Shown piece by piece: positions 48,314 to 59,870 of a DNA stretch of 64,000 nt. This stretch comes from Kalmusia sp. IMI 367209 (lineage: Eukaryota; Ascomycota; Dothideomycetes; Pleosporales; Didymosphaeriaceae), in NCBI GenBank assembly GCA_027946365.1, contig JAPEUQ010000024.1:248001-312000 (forward strand), in the 5' to 3' direction. The notes under the pieces were generated by a model, which saw nothing but the letters and a program-made list of their open reading frames with translations, searched no databases and had not been told where the DNA came from. Each line of letters begins with the position of its first letter. Positions within the stretch are counted from its first letter, which is position 1. A program made the translations under genes and the position numbers.

Positions 48314-49760
48314 ATGAATGTCAACAGACCCGCCGAGAGCTTCATGGTCCTGCCGGGCATGAAGCCGTCCTACACTAGCGATCCGGACCACCCCGGGGAG
48401 AGGCGACCAATTCCAGGGTTTGCATGGCTTCCAAACAGAATCCGTCACTTGATCATCTCCATGCTAGGCGAGTTCGTCGGCACTGCGTTGTTCCTGACCT
48501 TTGCATTTGCTGCTACTCAAGTCGCGAACACGCCTCCCAATGACACGGTAGACGACCCCGCAAGCACATCCACGCTGTTATACATTTCTCTAGCTTTCGG
48601 ATTCTCGCTGCTTGTTAACGTGTGGATCTTCTTCCGCATCAGTGGGGGGCTCTTCAATCCTGCCGTACGTCTTCCCTTGTAATGCACCCAACTTTCACTA
48701 AATCTTCACTTAGGTGTCAGTTGCATTAGCATTAGTTGGAGCCATCGGCTGGGGCAAGGCCTTCTTACTTATCCTTGCACAAGTAGTGGGAGCTATTGCC
48801 GCAGCTGCAGCCGTGGCCGGCCTACTTCCGGGTCCTCTAGCAGTTCGCACCACACTGAGCCCCGGGGTTTCGGTTACGCGAGGCCTTTTCATAGAAGCGC
48901 TCTGCACCGCTGAGTTGATTTTCGCCATATTCATGTTGGCAGCAGAGAAGCATCGAGCCACGTTCCTCGCACCTATCGGCATCGGTCTTGCGCTTTTCAT
49001 TGCTGAACTAGCTGGTAAGGCAACCGTATCAACTGCCCATGCTGAAGGTGCTAATGTGATCAGCCGTTTTCTTTACCGGAGGTTCACTAAATCCGGCTCG
49101 ATCCTTTGGTCCCGATGTCGTTCTTGGAACATTCAATGGGTATCATTGGATCTACTGGGTTGGACCACTGCTCGGTGCCATCATTGCCGTAATTTTTTAT
49201 CGCTTGATCAAATTCCTGGAGTACGAAACTGCCAATCCCGGCGCCGATAGTGACGGAAGTCACATTCATTACGATGACCGCTACGCTGAGGAAGAGGCTC
49301 AAGACTCTCGGCGCGGACGTGAGTAATCCAGACATACCCTTATGTGAACAGTGCTAATACTGATAGGACCCTAGGCCGCTTTACCACGGACGGCACTGAA
49401 GAGTCCGATTTCGGGCCTCCATTTCATTCCCTAAATGGGACAATTCCTCAGCCGCGCAATGCGATCTCTTCACGCTACCATGCGAATGGCCAGACGTCTA
49501 CCGAGACTGGGACGGTCTCTCTATCAAGTCTGCCGGACAGGCCTCCTAGGACCTTCCAACACGGCGTTGATGGCCATTACTCTATCGATCATCCTAACGA
49601 ACGACCTCGCGCTCAACACCGCCCGAGCTCCTTATCAATGCGCTCTCGTCCGCGATCCCGCCCAGAATCGCAGTATGAGGAAGCATCAGAGCAGAGCTAC
49701 CGCAGTGGTCCAAGCGTGGAATCGGGAGATTCAGACTATAGTTCGAGGACTAGCTCGTGA
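48314..49760 (+). CDS. Aquaporin (MIP family)
   Basis: Four exons: 48314-48664, 48714-49014, 49064-49318 and 49375-49760. They give 430 residues. Both NPA boxes are present: NPA at residues 115-117 (ending exon 1) and NPAR at 227-230, the latter in the typical context FFTGGSLNPARSFGPDVV. Six hydrophobic helices frame them (LGEFVGTALFLTFAFAATQ, LLYISLAFGFSLLVNVWIFF, and so on). Arg after the second NPA is the selectivity-filter Arg; the half-helices suggest an orthodox water channel rather than a glycerol channel, because the glyceroporin Asp after NPAR is absent. The hydrophilic C-tail of about 140 residues is Ser/Arg-rich and likely regulatory. The last acceptor (49374) was chosen over one at 49366 because only it keeps frame. 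Introns are 49, 49 and 56 nt. Confidence 0.93.
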
Positions 49761-50213
49761 CATGATGGCGCATCGATCGATCCCGAGTGTCTTGACGGGT
49801 ATTTATACTGGCCATTGTGTTGACTGCCGCACTTCATTCTGCGAGCCTGCTTTTGTCCGTCGTGAGGAGCTGTTGCGAAGCTTCATGAAGCGGTCCTATC
49901 ACGTATGAGTACTTCTCGGGTCCTTGGGGTCTTTCGATGTGATCGCTATAAGATGTCAAGCCGATTGTTGTCTCTCTAGCCACCCAGATTCTTATCGTTC
50001 CTATTCTTTTGGTATGTACAGCTGTGGCCAATATGTAATTGCTCTTTATGTACATTCTCCATCCTCCTATTCGTATGCGCACCAAGGTCCTATTATTCCA
50101 CCTCACAAAGGCCCCGGCCATAAGTTCAGAGACTTTGTTCGATTGAATTGTGGGTCACGGTAACTTAGTCCACATTACATGTCCAGACTCCTGACCTAGG
50201 ACCGCAAATTGCC
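49761..50213. other. Intergenic region, convergent gene ends
   Basis: 3' UTRs of the aquaporin and the SGNH hydrolase. No gene seen. Confidence 0.6.
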
Positions 50214-51642
50214 TCAAGAAAACGCCTCCAACGGAAACGCATTTGCCATAGCCTGATATCCAGCCACATTAGGATGCAGTCCATCGCCCCCATTGTACTT
50301 GCTGTCCATCTTGGTCGTATCCCCCTTATTCTCAATGGCGCCCGCAAAATCCACCACGAAATCAAAGTTCCCCTTCGCCTTCACATAATCATTGACCTGC
50401 TTCCGCGCACTTTCATGCCCAGCGCTATAATAGCTATTCCCCCCGAACGGCGTGATGGTTCCCCCAATCGTGATCAGCCCCGCCTTCTTCGCATCCCCCG
50501 TGATCGTCTTGTACGCACTGATGAGCGAGCTCGCAGCCGCGCCGTTGCCGATGTCGTTCACGCCCTCGAAGATCATGACGTACTTGACGCCGGGCTGCTC
50601 GAGGGCATCGCGCTTGTAGCGGGAGACGGCCGAAGGGCCGAGGCACTGCGAGAGCACGCAGTTGCCGCCCGCGGCTTGGTTGCCGATGGCAATGTTGGTG
50701 TGGTTTGTGGTCTGGAGGCGGGCGAGCAGGAGGTCGGGCCAGCGGTTGTTCTTGTTGTCGTCGGAGCCGCGGCCGTCGGTGATGGAGTCGCCGATGATGG
50801 CGAGGAGGGAGGACGTGCTAGGGACGTAGGCGTGCACGGCAGAGACGAAGTACCTGTTTTCGTTCAGCGTGACGGACCAGGAGGAAGAGTTAAAAGTGCA
50901 TTATGAACTGAGGCACCCTGGGATATATGGTCCTGTAGGAGGTTCTTCCCCAACATTTTGGTGGTAGGGAAATCGGGGGATCATTACCAGTGCACACTGC
51001 TCGTCCCACTCATCGTCGTCGAATTTACCGCATTCCCCTTTACAAACCAACTCGTCGTTCTGCTCCCGGGATGACCCGTGATACTGCTCCCGCTCTGTCC
51101 AGCCTGGCTGTACAAACTCACGGCAATGTTCTGCTGCGCCTTGACTTCGAAGTCGATCTCATCACTGACTACGACCTGCCCTCTTGGCACCGTGAACGCT
51201 GCCTTCCCGCCGACGGTGATGGCCGCGAGGGGGGAAGCTTCGATTCCGGAGACGCCTGCTGCACCGCCTGTAGGGAGGCCGACCGAAGCCGCGGTGATGG
51301 GAAGATCAGAGCCTCCAAAGGTGTTTGAGATTGCGATTTTGATCTTCGGGGCGCCGATGGTCATGTGGAGGGTTTGGCGGAGGGTGGCATCTTTGAGGAC
51401 GCCGCCGGAGGACTTGTTATATGTTAGTGATTGTGTGTGTGTGCATGCGTGAGAGGATCTCAAAGCCGACTTACGAACTGAGACGGAGGCATGTTGTTCG
51501 ACTCGACGAGCTGAGGCATGCTCGTCCACGTTGCGACCCAGTGGTTACCATCCTGACGCTTGTCGAGCGCACGAGCGTCCAGCGGAGCAGGGAAGAATGA
51601 GAATGTCGCAAAAGCGACTGAGAGGAGGGAAGGAACTATCAT
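50214..51642 (-). CDS. Secreted SGNH/GDSL hydrolase
   Basis: Three exons: 51642-51475, 51412-50988 and 50853-50214. They give 410 residues. The ATG at 51642 gives a direct signal peptide (MIVPSLLSVAFATFSFFPAP) followed by DKR, a possible Kex2 cleavage site; an ATG 27 bp upstream would add nine polar residues. The N-terminal half is a beta-rich domain (GVLKDATLRQTLHMTIGAPKIKIAISN) seen in fungal secreted GDSL enzymes. The SGNH core has GDSITDG with nucleophile Ser221, GVNDIG (block III Asn) and DGLHPN with Asp388 and His391. The product is probably extracellular and hydrolyses ester bonds in lipids or acetylated polysaccharides; the substrate cannot be read from sequence. Introns are 62 and 134 nt. 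Confidence 0.92.
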
Positions 51643-52401
51643 GTTGACCGACTTAGAGCAGACATCCACCCACTTCCAAAACTACTACAGGAGGCATTGC
51701 TCTATTTAAATGCAACCACGCAAGTGGACTCATCTGAGTCTACAATGTGGGGAAGGCTGCAGAGCCGCGGTCCGATATTGGTATTGCTCCACAATTTACC
51801 TAGAGCGACTGAAGTGTAGAGAAGCGATGTGGTGGTGGTCCGCATCATGTTTGAGGCTAATTAATATCGCCGCATAGATGAGTTTGTCTAACCGGTCCCT
51901 GGTAGCGTACTTTGCTCTTATTGGCATCCATGTTCCATTTGCCCAGAGAAATAACCGGATTGAGTACCGGTTCCTTGGACGGCAGAAAGCTTAGTTGGGG
52001 AAGTAAATCGATGATAAGCGCCACCATTCGATGTCTGTACGTGCCTACTATTTGCGTTCCATCATCACCATGGTATAGTCTCTGGACAAAATCCTGAACA
52101 TACATCATGGCACAAGTTACCTCAGAATAGATAATATACACATGTAATTGTATACACAATTATGATTGAAGGCTTACTGGTATAGTGCGGTTACGTATCC
52201 ATCGTACGCTTCCTGCACCCAAAGACTTATCCATGCAACACCTAAGTCGACTCCAAATACTAGAATCTTTGGCTGCACCAAAGGAAAGCTCAAAAATAAT
52301 AACCCTAGAGCCCTTGCCACGTGAGAAAAAGAGGGTATACCTAAGATCCATTTCGCCAAATGCAATGTTGCGTTATCATAATAGTCCTCTCATATATCGT
52401 T
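51643..52401. other. Intergenic region
   Basis: Promoter of the SGNH hydrolase and 3' end of the F-box gene. The short frames at 51857-52159 and 52160-52365 are AT-rich and unlike known proteins. Confidence 0.5.
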
Positions 52402-55186
52402 TTAGAACCACTGTCGCCCTTCGAGTTTCTGCCAAAACCGACCTTTCTCGACTTCCTCCCTTGGTCCGATGAACTCCAATACCTGTCCAGTTTTCCCAAT
52501 TCTGATATCCAGGTCGAATATATCATTCGCAGCCCTCATCTCATCTCGACTGCCCAGACAGAAGCTCGCTCGGACGCGGATTCCACCCGGCCTTGCTTTG
52601 GCCACCTCACTCAGATGTGGAGCAATGTCTTCTGCAACGCGGTAAGCGAGAGCGCTCGGCGTGAACCGCGTCTTGAGTGCAACGGCCCAACGATTGAAAT
52701 TCTGCGGTCGAAAGGGCGGCCGGTTGGAAAACTGGGGCATCATCGCTGGATCGACGGGTGGATAGTTCGGCAGGGTCGTTGGTGGCGCGACCACAACTAA
52801 GGCCGTAGAAGCTGGCGAACGTGTGTCCATCCATGACTGTATGATTTCGGTATCACGGTATTGGTCCTCGAAGGATGTCAGGGAGCCAAAATGAGATGAC
52901 TAGCTGGCGCAGATTATCAAAGTGACGCAGAGGATAGAGCAAGGGAGTCGTGATTGGCGTCGGGTGTGAAAGAATAGGGCTACCGTTGTACCCGCATAGC
53001 TTGAGCTCTTTCACACTGGAGGCGTGGTGTAGAGCGATGGTCTGCAAGAATGGGACTTCTGCGTGCCAGCCGTAGTAGGATTCATATGCAAACTCAGAAG
53101 GGAGGGATGCATCGCTTTTGTAAGATGCTAGTATGCCGTCAAAATCTTCCTCCTCGAGCTGAGATGTAGCATCTGAGCCATAGTTTGGATCCAGGTGTTT
53201 CAAATCAACCCCACGTGCACCCCACGTATTTCCGACAGGAAATGTAACTCCAATAAGTACCAGCTTCTTCAACGGCGAATAGTGCAGCGCACGAACCAGT
53301 TCTCGTTTCTCGTCTCGGGGAATCCCACCTTCAAGTTTGAGTTGCTCGACCTTACACATGTGAGAGGCAAATTCGCTTATGAAGCGGCGGCGACGGGTAC
53401 GTTCTTGTCGTTCTTGAGGTTCCGTCCCCTCATCTGTTAGCATCTCGCCTTTGCCACTGTAAAAACTGTCCAGTCGAAGATCTATAAGCACATTGCTAAG
53501 ATGAGTCACAATACCCCCTTGATCGGTACTGAACGTCGGAACTCGGCTTTGTATGACCATAGAATCTGTCCAGCGGCCACGCCAGGCACTGGATCTTGGT
53601 ATGTGCCTCCATGAAACCCAAGAACATATCCTCAAATAGATACACACCGTCAGGCAGTCCTGTCTCTGGTACGACGGCATTACGAAGCTGAAATGCCCTC
53701 AGATGTGGAAATCTGAGTTGAGACAGTTGTGTTAGGTCTCTGACTGCTGGAGCATCTTCATATGAACCTTGCTGGCGCCAGAGGACCCAGTCCAAGTTCA
53801 AGCTCGTTAGTGTTGACCAAGATTTCTCGATAATTGTCATCATGGGGTTGGGAGGGGAGCACTTTGGGGTCGGATAAGGAAGCTGGTTCGCGTCTACAAA
53901 GGTCTGAATTTCCCAAAGCTCGTCCCAAATTGCCGTGTCGAATCCATCTGCCTTCGCTCTTAACTCTTCGGGGTTCGATAGTACCCACGCAGGTGAGGTG
54001 CGCTCTGTGTGTAGCTCTATTGTGGTGTAAACGAAGCCTCCCGCAGCATTATGCCTGTTAAATGTGTGATCAGCAGATTTCCTAAAAGACAGTATGATTA
54101 CAGACACTGAGAGAATCCATGTGATCTTAGACTACTGCCTCGGCCTTTAATGCGTGTTCACGGGCCTATCCCGTGGTAGAGATTCGAGCGCGTTCCAGTA
54201 TGACTTACATCGCATGACTGATCCCACCACGAGAGAGCTTGTACTCGAATTGTTGCATCCTACTTCGTTCCGGAGAATCAGACGACTCGACGCGCAGACG
54301 ACGGAGATGTACTGATTCTAGCCCAGTAGCATACTCGGGAGAGCAAAAATTGATGTAGTTTGTCCCAAAACCCGACAGGCAACAGCTCTCTAACCACAGC
54401 TTGCGCAGTGGAACACGCTGCGGCCGCTTCGGATCCATGAATGCCGCGAGCAATACACGCGTGAGGTTATAATGTCCGTATATGATGCGCAGTGTGTGTA
54501 CGTTGACCAAATTGCGTATTGCCAGCCAGAGAAGAGTGTGTATTCGACTGTCCTGCGACAGATTCTCGGCATTGAAGTACATGTGCGGGAGCTCCGAGAA
54601 TATATTTGGCGTGGGAAGGTGGCATTTATGGGTGAGGACCTGTACTTTGGAGGCAATTGCAGGGTTTCTGAATAGACGATTAGCAGGTGTCCACTGGTGA
54701 GAGTGGGAAGTGTCACGTGGCCAGGATGTACAGGTTCTGGATGATCGGGGTATCATCGTGCTGGAGGGAGGCGAGTGATCAGCAAGTCGTAGCACGCATC
54801 GTGTACCCGGTGGTCACTCACCTCGTCCGGTTCTCCCCTTCCCCGATCGCCGAAGGTATTTATTGTCTGTTCGTTTACATGCAGTGTCCACTTGTCCATG
54901 AGATTGACACTCTGCCAGAGATAGTCGGTGGCATGACGGTGAAAGCACCTGGAGACCAGGGCGGCTTCCTTGAGGGTGTCGGTGGGCAGGAAACTGAAGA
55001 CAAGTTGCAGCAGTTCGTTGGGGAGATTTTCTATCTGCAAAGCTAGTCAGTCGAGTACGCGGGATGTGGAGCTGGTCTGCGGCGTGTACTGTGTACGCGC
55101 CGGGGATACGGTGTGCTGCGACTCACTGGAGACTCTGGCTCGTCGCTGGGCGGCCGTGGCACGTCGACGCCCCAGCCGGAAGTCAT
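52402..55186 (-). CDS. F-box protein, frame broken at two sites
   Basis: Five exons: 55186-55127, 55034-54822, 54760-54717, 54667-54209 and 54054-52402. Exon 1 (MTSGWGVDVPRPPSDEPESP) joins IENLPNELLQLVFSFLPTDTLKEAALVSRCFH, an F-box. Exon 3 (HDDTPIIQNLYILAT) ends in a 49-nt intron with a clean CTAAT branch site. The remainder is rich in hydrophobic and LRR-like stretches (LRIIYGHYNLTRVLLAAF, KLVLIGVTFP, LKELKLCGYNG-like). Such proteins recruit substrates to SCF ubiquitin ligases through Skp1. Two frame breaks follow: a run of five C (53514-53518) between PSSDVQYRSR and IVTHLSNVLIDLR, and a run of four A (52888-52891, + strand) between QLVISF and FEDQYRDTEIIQSW. One base fewer at each gives 808 codons with no stop. 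Either assembly errors or a decaying gene. The 154-nt intron between exons 4 and 5 is the least certain splice. Confidence 0.8.
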
Positions 55187-55428
55187 ACTGGCAATTTGTC
55201 GTGCACAGGCATTTGTTGGACAGTCAACGAGAGGCCGATCACGACTCGGTTGGTAGTGTTTACAGCTATGCCTGCCTGCGCCTACAAAGATATGATGCCA
55301 TCCAATTCCGCAGCACGGACCCGCCCCGCCCCGCCAATCGTGCAACTGATGCACCCCTGTGGCTCGAGTTACAATGCGATCCATGGCATATACGATGGAT
55401 GAAACGAACTCGGCTTGCCACTCCCTCC

Positions 55429-55962
55429 TCATGAACCACTTGGACCTCGCATCGCCGCGGCCTGCCTCTCCTCCCTAGCCTTCTTGAAGTTGGGATCCCT
55501 CTGGATCCGCAGACACCGGAACATACCCACACCTGGCTTCACATCCTCGAAGCCATACTTTGGGTACAGCCGCTGCCCCAAAGGGTCGGCTACGAGACTC
55601 ACATAAGCATGTGGCGCGTGTTCGTCAACGTAGCGGACTAGCGACTCCATGATTTGCTTCCCAAGTCCCTTGCCTTGATGGTCTGGGTGGACCGCGACGT
55701 CGACTAATTGAAGAAACAGCGCTCCATCTCCAAGCAAACGTCCCATGGCAATGGCGTCCTGGTCGAGAGCAGGCGTATTCTCGTCGATCATCTCCTTTCG
55801 CTCGTAGGCTATGAAGCAGGCAAACGAGTTCTGTAGCGATTTTGGTACAGCTTCTGCCATTGCTTCAGGTGGGGGCGGCGTAAGATTTGCGAGCTTCCGA
55901 AGATCGTGATATGTCTGAGGCGTCGGGAGACCTTGAAGAACTATGTACTGTTCAGTTTCCAT
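55429..55962 (-). CDS. GNAT-family N-acetyltransferase
   Basis: Intronless, 177 residues. Motif A of the GNAT fold is seen as VDVAVHPDHQGKGLGKQIMESLV, with the acetyl-CoA-binding QGKGLG loop; it is followed by YVSLVADPLGQRLYPKYGFEDV, the typical last strand and helix. The end (RIQRDPNFKKAREERQAAA) is basic. GNAT enzymes move an acetyl group from acetyl-CoA to an amine; the acceptor here cannot be read from sequence. It lies 242 bp upstream of the F-box gene on the same strand. Confidence 0.9.
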   Translation of the reverse strand: METEQYIVLQGLPTPQTYHDLRKLANLTPPPPEAMAEAVPKSLQNSFACFIAYERKEMIDENTPALDQDAIAMGRLLGDGALFLQLVDVAVHPDHQGKGLGKQIMESLVRYVDEHAPHAYVSLVADPLGQRLYPKYGFEDVKPGVGMFRCLRIQRDPNFKKAREERQAAAMRGPSGS

Positions 55963-58034
55963 CTTGTTGTGTCTGGAGTGTGCACATGTGTAGAGCTGGA
56001 CTCGACGTGTTTTTAAACACTTAAGAGCGGTTCCACTCCGATTCCGCCAGCCTCGGAGTAGTTAATACACATCGACACTGTCAACCCCTGCGGCTGCTTG
56101 GTCATCGCCATTCTAGATGACTACTGTAGAAACATTATATTGTCCTACTGTACGAAGGTAAGAGTGTGCTCTCGTCATCTTCGTTGTTTGGTCTCGCGCC
56201 TATGCTATTGCGGTTTCCGCCATGCGCTACATGGAATAACCAATCCCCAGAATAGCATCTCCACCTTTTCCCCGGACGACTGTAATGAATGCTACTAATT
56301 GCTCCCCCTTTTTAATCACAGTTACAAATCTTCAGACCTTGCAGAAACACACGTGAAAGCCCTCGATAGCTACTGCAGCTGTGGGTAGAGATCGCACTTC
56401 CATCAAACCATCCATGAGGAATTTCACGATGAAAAACAATATGATTAACTACTTCAGGACATGCTGCGGTAAAAAGAAGCTCACTTCTCTCCACATTTCC
56501 TATACTACTCGGTCAGGGTTCGGTGATGGATGGTGCATTGAGTGTCACTGGCGGAACGCCATCGTCGTAAGTGCTTGCGGAAGTAGAAAGGTTGAGATGT
56601 TCTTCAATTTGACCTGCGAGGGTCATGTGAAGCTTAGGTCGTTCATGCTCTTCAAACACAAGCTTGCCTTCGTTGACATTTACGAGTTTCCTCTGCTGGC
56701 GTTTCCTGACGATTGCACTCATCTCCTATGGTTGAATGTTATTATCCTTTCCCCATTGAGTAACGCGTGTTCGGTACCGGCGTAGTCTGTGACTATTAGT
56801 GTTAGTACGCTACAAGTCTAGTCTACTCTACTTCAAGAAGGGTAACATACTCAGCTGTAAAGCCTGTTTCCTATTCGATCAATTCCTTGACTTTCTTCAA
56901 CGTTAGCTTCTGCCCAACATGAAGCTCGACGATTCAGGACGTGTACGGCTTCCAAGTGTTAGCGTGCAAAGTCGAGGCTTTTTTCCTTTGCGGCCGGGTT
57001 AGCAGACCCATAGGAGGTGCGGGCGTAGCCTGGGCATCGGTCGTAGATTACATGCCATTATGACTCATGATATCCATGATTGCGAGGTGTTAGAGGTGGA
57101 TTGAACGAATATGAAGTATGTCTCGATTCAGTCGTAAGCTGTCCGCCTTGGGGTTGCATCTGCAACGTTGGATCCAATGTCAAATGGACGCTGTAGGGCT
57201 CATAAGCTTGCTGTGCAGGATAGAAACTATCTGCGGTATGTGTAAACTCGATTTGCACCAAACCATGCAAACTAGCCGTTGGGGATATCCATGTCGACGT
57301 TTCATTGTGCCTCAGCTGTAGTAGGCAGCAAAACCGGCTCGTTATTGAAAACTGGAGAGTAAAGTGTATCTGCTTGAAGGTGTGAAGAAGGAAAGCGGAG
57401 AAAGAGAGAGGTGCTGTCAACGAGGCTTTTAAAGCAAATCGTGCGACGTCTGGGAGCTGAGTTGTTCGGAGGAAGCTGATTGCATCAAGCGTAGAACTCC
57501 CATTATCGCTCAGTGTGGCCGCGGCTGAGCGCGCGTGTACTAGGGAGCGTGAGAGGGCCTGTGCTCAAGTCGTTCGCCTACTTCGTTTGCAAGGCCGCCT
57601 TGCCCGTGTTGCAAAAGTACTATCTCACCAGCATCAAACACGCAGATTGATCGATTTGCAAAACTACTATGTTACATACCCAGGTCTATCTACTAAACAA
57701 GGATGATGATTTGCTTCACTCAAAAATTCGCGAATTGCCAATAGCTGATCCTTGTTAAAGCTCTGATGATGTTCGCAATGCTATGCAAAATCCGCCTATG
57801 AGCCTTGGTGCCTCTGTGGCACATCTTTCACGCACAGTCGCTCCGTGTCAATATCGTTGCAAAAGTCCTAAGCTTGTTGATATTAAAATACTCGCTGCCC
57901 AGCCCACACAGATCGTTCAGTCAAATCCGATGCCAGGCTCTCTCAACAGTTCAGATATCGCATCTGCCAACCAATACCAGTTCAGTTATATCAGCTTCAA
58001 CGAAACGTGGATCATTGCTCTTACCCTTCGCGGT
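55963..58034. other. 2 kb region without a confident gene
   Basis: Several short frames: 56381-56785 (+), 56513-56722 (-) and 57058-57420 (-). The last looks somewhat protein-like but has no confirmed exon structure. Otherwise AT-richer DNA with no repeats of note. Confidence 0.45.
57058..57420 (-). CDS. Possible short gene or exon
   Basis: A 120-codon frame, of which the part after a CTACAG acceptor-like site reads SPTASLHGLVQIEFTHTAD and ends PPLTPRNHGYHES before a TAA. I recognise no family, find no upstream coding exon and see no start context. It may be an orphan small protein or chance. Confidence 0.22.
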   Translation of the reverse strand: MTAPLSFSAFLLHTFKQIHFTLQFSITSRFCCLLQLRHNETSTWISPTASLHGLVQIEFTHTADSFYPAQQAYEPYSVHLTLDPTLQMQPQGGQLTTESRHTSYSFNPPLTPRNHGYHES

Positions 58035-58471
58035 ATGGCTCAAACAACACTTTCTGCCCAAGTCATCACGACCATCATCTTCGGGATTCTTCAATTGACC
58101 ATCGGGTTCATTTCCATTTGGCAACAGCGCTACTCTCAGCGCGTGAATCGTAGGTCACCCTCTATCTATAGTTGCTCACCTTGGGACTGATCCAACTATG
58201 GCCATAGCAGTTGAGAGACGAAGACATACTGTTTGACAACGTGAAATTTTGGCAGCTGAAGAAGGAGCATTGTGGTGAAACGATTGCAAGGAGGAACTTG
58301 GTGGTATTCGGTGGCCTTTGTGATGAAATATTGGCTAGCTTGAGGACTGAATTGATTGATTGTCTTTTTCGAGATACGAGATTGACGCTGCCTTTATCGT
58401 TGAAAAGAAAATGGGTGTGGACAGTGAAAGCGGTACCTGTGCTGGCATGCCTATCAATAATTGTGTTGTGA
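58035..58471 (+). CDS. Small putative membrane protein
   Basis: Two exons, 58035-58142 and 58211-58471, give 122 residues with a 68-nt GTGAAT...GCAG intron. The ATG at 58035 gives MAQTTLSAQVITTIIFGILQ, the start of a hydrophobic helix that ends in FISIWQQRYSQR. I have the impression that short fungal proteins of this form exist, but I cannot name the family. Exon 2 reads LRDEDILFDNVKFWQLKKEH then CGETIARRNLVVFGG and ends in a second hydrophobic stretch (VPVLACLSIIVL) at the very C-terminus. The frame opens upstream to 57783, so a longer N-terminus is possible. A second GT two bases before the ORF end (58150) would shift frame and was rejected. Confidence 0.42.
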
Positions 58472-59870
58472 TTCACGCATTTTAGCCATAACTAACGCCA
58501 CTACTAGTAAGGAGTGCGACCGACGCGCTCTGACTAGACCCTTGTGAGCTAGTGATTGTGAGACGAACGTAAGACTATCTAAAGAAATCAGTTCTGTAAA
58601 GATGACTGCACACTATTCGCAACGTGAGGATTGTGGGCCAAGTCATCCCGAGATACTTAATTCATGAGTGGCGTATCTCAAGAGCTACTTTGTTCTGTGA
58701 CTGTATCAGAAGACGAGCGCACGCTCTTTTCTTACCCTGTGACTGGACGAAGAAAAGCGCGAGCCGAAAATGAGAAGTCGAATCACATGGTCACAACGGA
58801 CAACATGACATGGTTCACGCGCGCTTAATAAGTCAACACAAGAAATTTAGTCTTTGGAACATACAGAAGGAGCCCTTAGAATATTGTTCTTGGTACGGAA
58901 TCTAAAACTCACGAACTGGAGACAAACGAGCGGACTTTGTATTGTTTTGTTAGCGACTGTCAAGTTCCGATGAAACGCTTATCCGTATCGCGCGAATCTG
59001 TTCGCGAGGCGTACCAAAAGATGGTATTTCGAATATGCACAGCCAATAAGTAGCAGGCACAAGTCGCAATTCGGCTGGAAAAGGGAAGTCTTGCTGTGCT
59101 CAGCAAATCGTTCTTAGATTTGCCGGCTGCCGGCTGCCAACTATCGCGGAGTCGCTAATGCGTTACGCATTCGGAGATATCTAACTTCACGCCTTACGCC
59201 TCGTAGATTTCATGCTCAAATTTGTCGCCCCCAACAAAGGATGATCATTCACAATCGCAAGTGATAAGTTGCGCTATCTCTGCTATAGGGGCTCATATCA
59301 GGGGTCCTTCGCCACACCTTTATCTATCTCCAACCTCAACCCATCTCCTCGTGACCGTCAAACATTAAGATAAACATATCACCTAGCACCGCCTCCCCGC
59401 TCCAATCCCCGCTCCCATCTCATACAATCCAGGTCGCACGTCCACTTCGCGCCACCCAATCGTTCGACCTCTCACCCCTGTCCCCGTACACTCTAAGGCC
59501 TTCTCGGCAACGCGTCAGGAACCCCGGCCAATGCGCAGCGCCACCTGCTCCACGCCTGCATCGCCTCTCCCGAGCTTTGTCGCGCTTTCACGGCGACTAC
59601 CTGCCGCTTCCAGGCACGCGAGTGGTATGCGTGAGCTATTGCAGCGACAGCAGCATTGGCGCCATGGCGGAATATGGTAGGTCGGATGGAGGTATGCGGG
59701 TTTGAGAAAGTTAATGCGCGTAGGTAGGCCGAATGAGCGGCGGGTATTAGGGCATGAGGGGAGGGGAAGCTGCTAGCGGAGGGCGTATTCAGGAAAGCGA
59801 CGTGTGAAAGCCGGGGAGGCCTTTTAGCCTGGTGGTGAATATAAGAGTGCTGGGGCAGCGCTTGTGTTGA
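58472..59870. other. Intergenic region
   Basis: No open frames worth naming in 1.4 kb. The right part (59330-59640) is C-rich then GC-rich. The 59839-59845 ATATAAG, 26 bp before the next start codon, is a TATA-like element but close for one. Confidence 0.5.

Noticed and set aside
48714..49250. 178-codon frame read straight through the second aquaporin intron
   Set aside because: It runs past the donor at 49015 and loses the second NPA box; splicing to 49064 restores it.
54694..54821. A single 128-nt intron in the F-box gene between GEPDE and WTPANRL
   Set aside because: Two introns (61 and 49 nt) around a 44-nt exon encoding HDDTPIIQNLYILAT fit better; the second has a clean CTAAT branch site.
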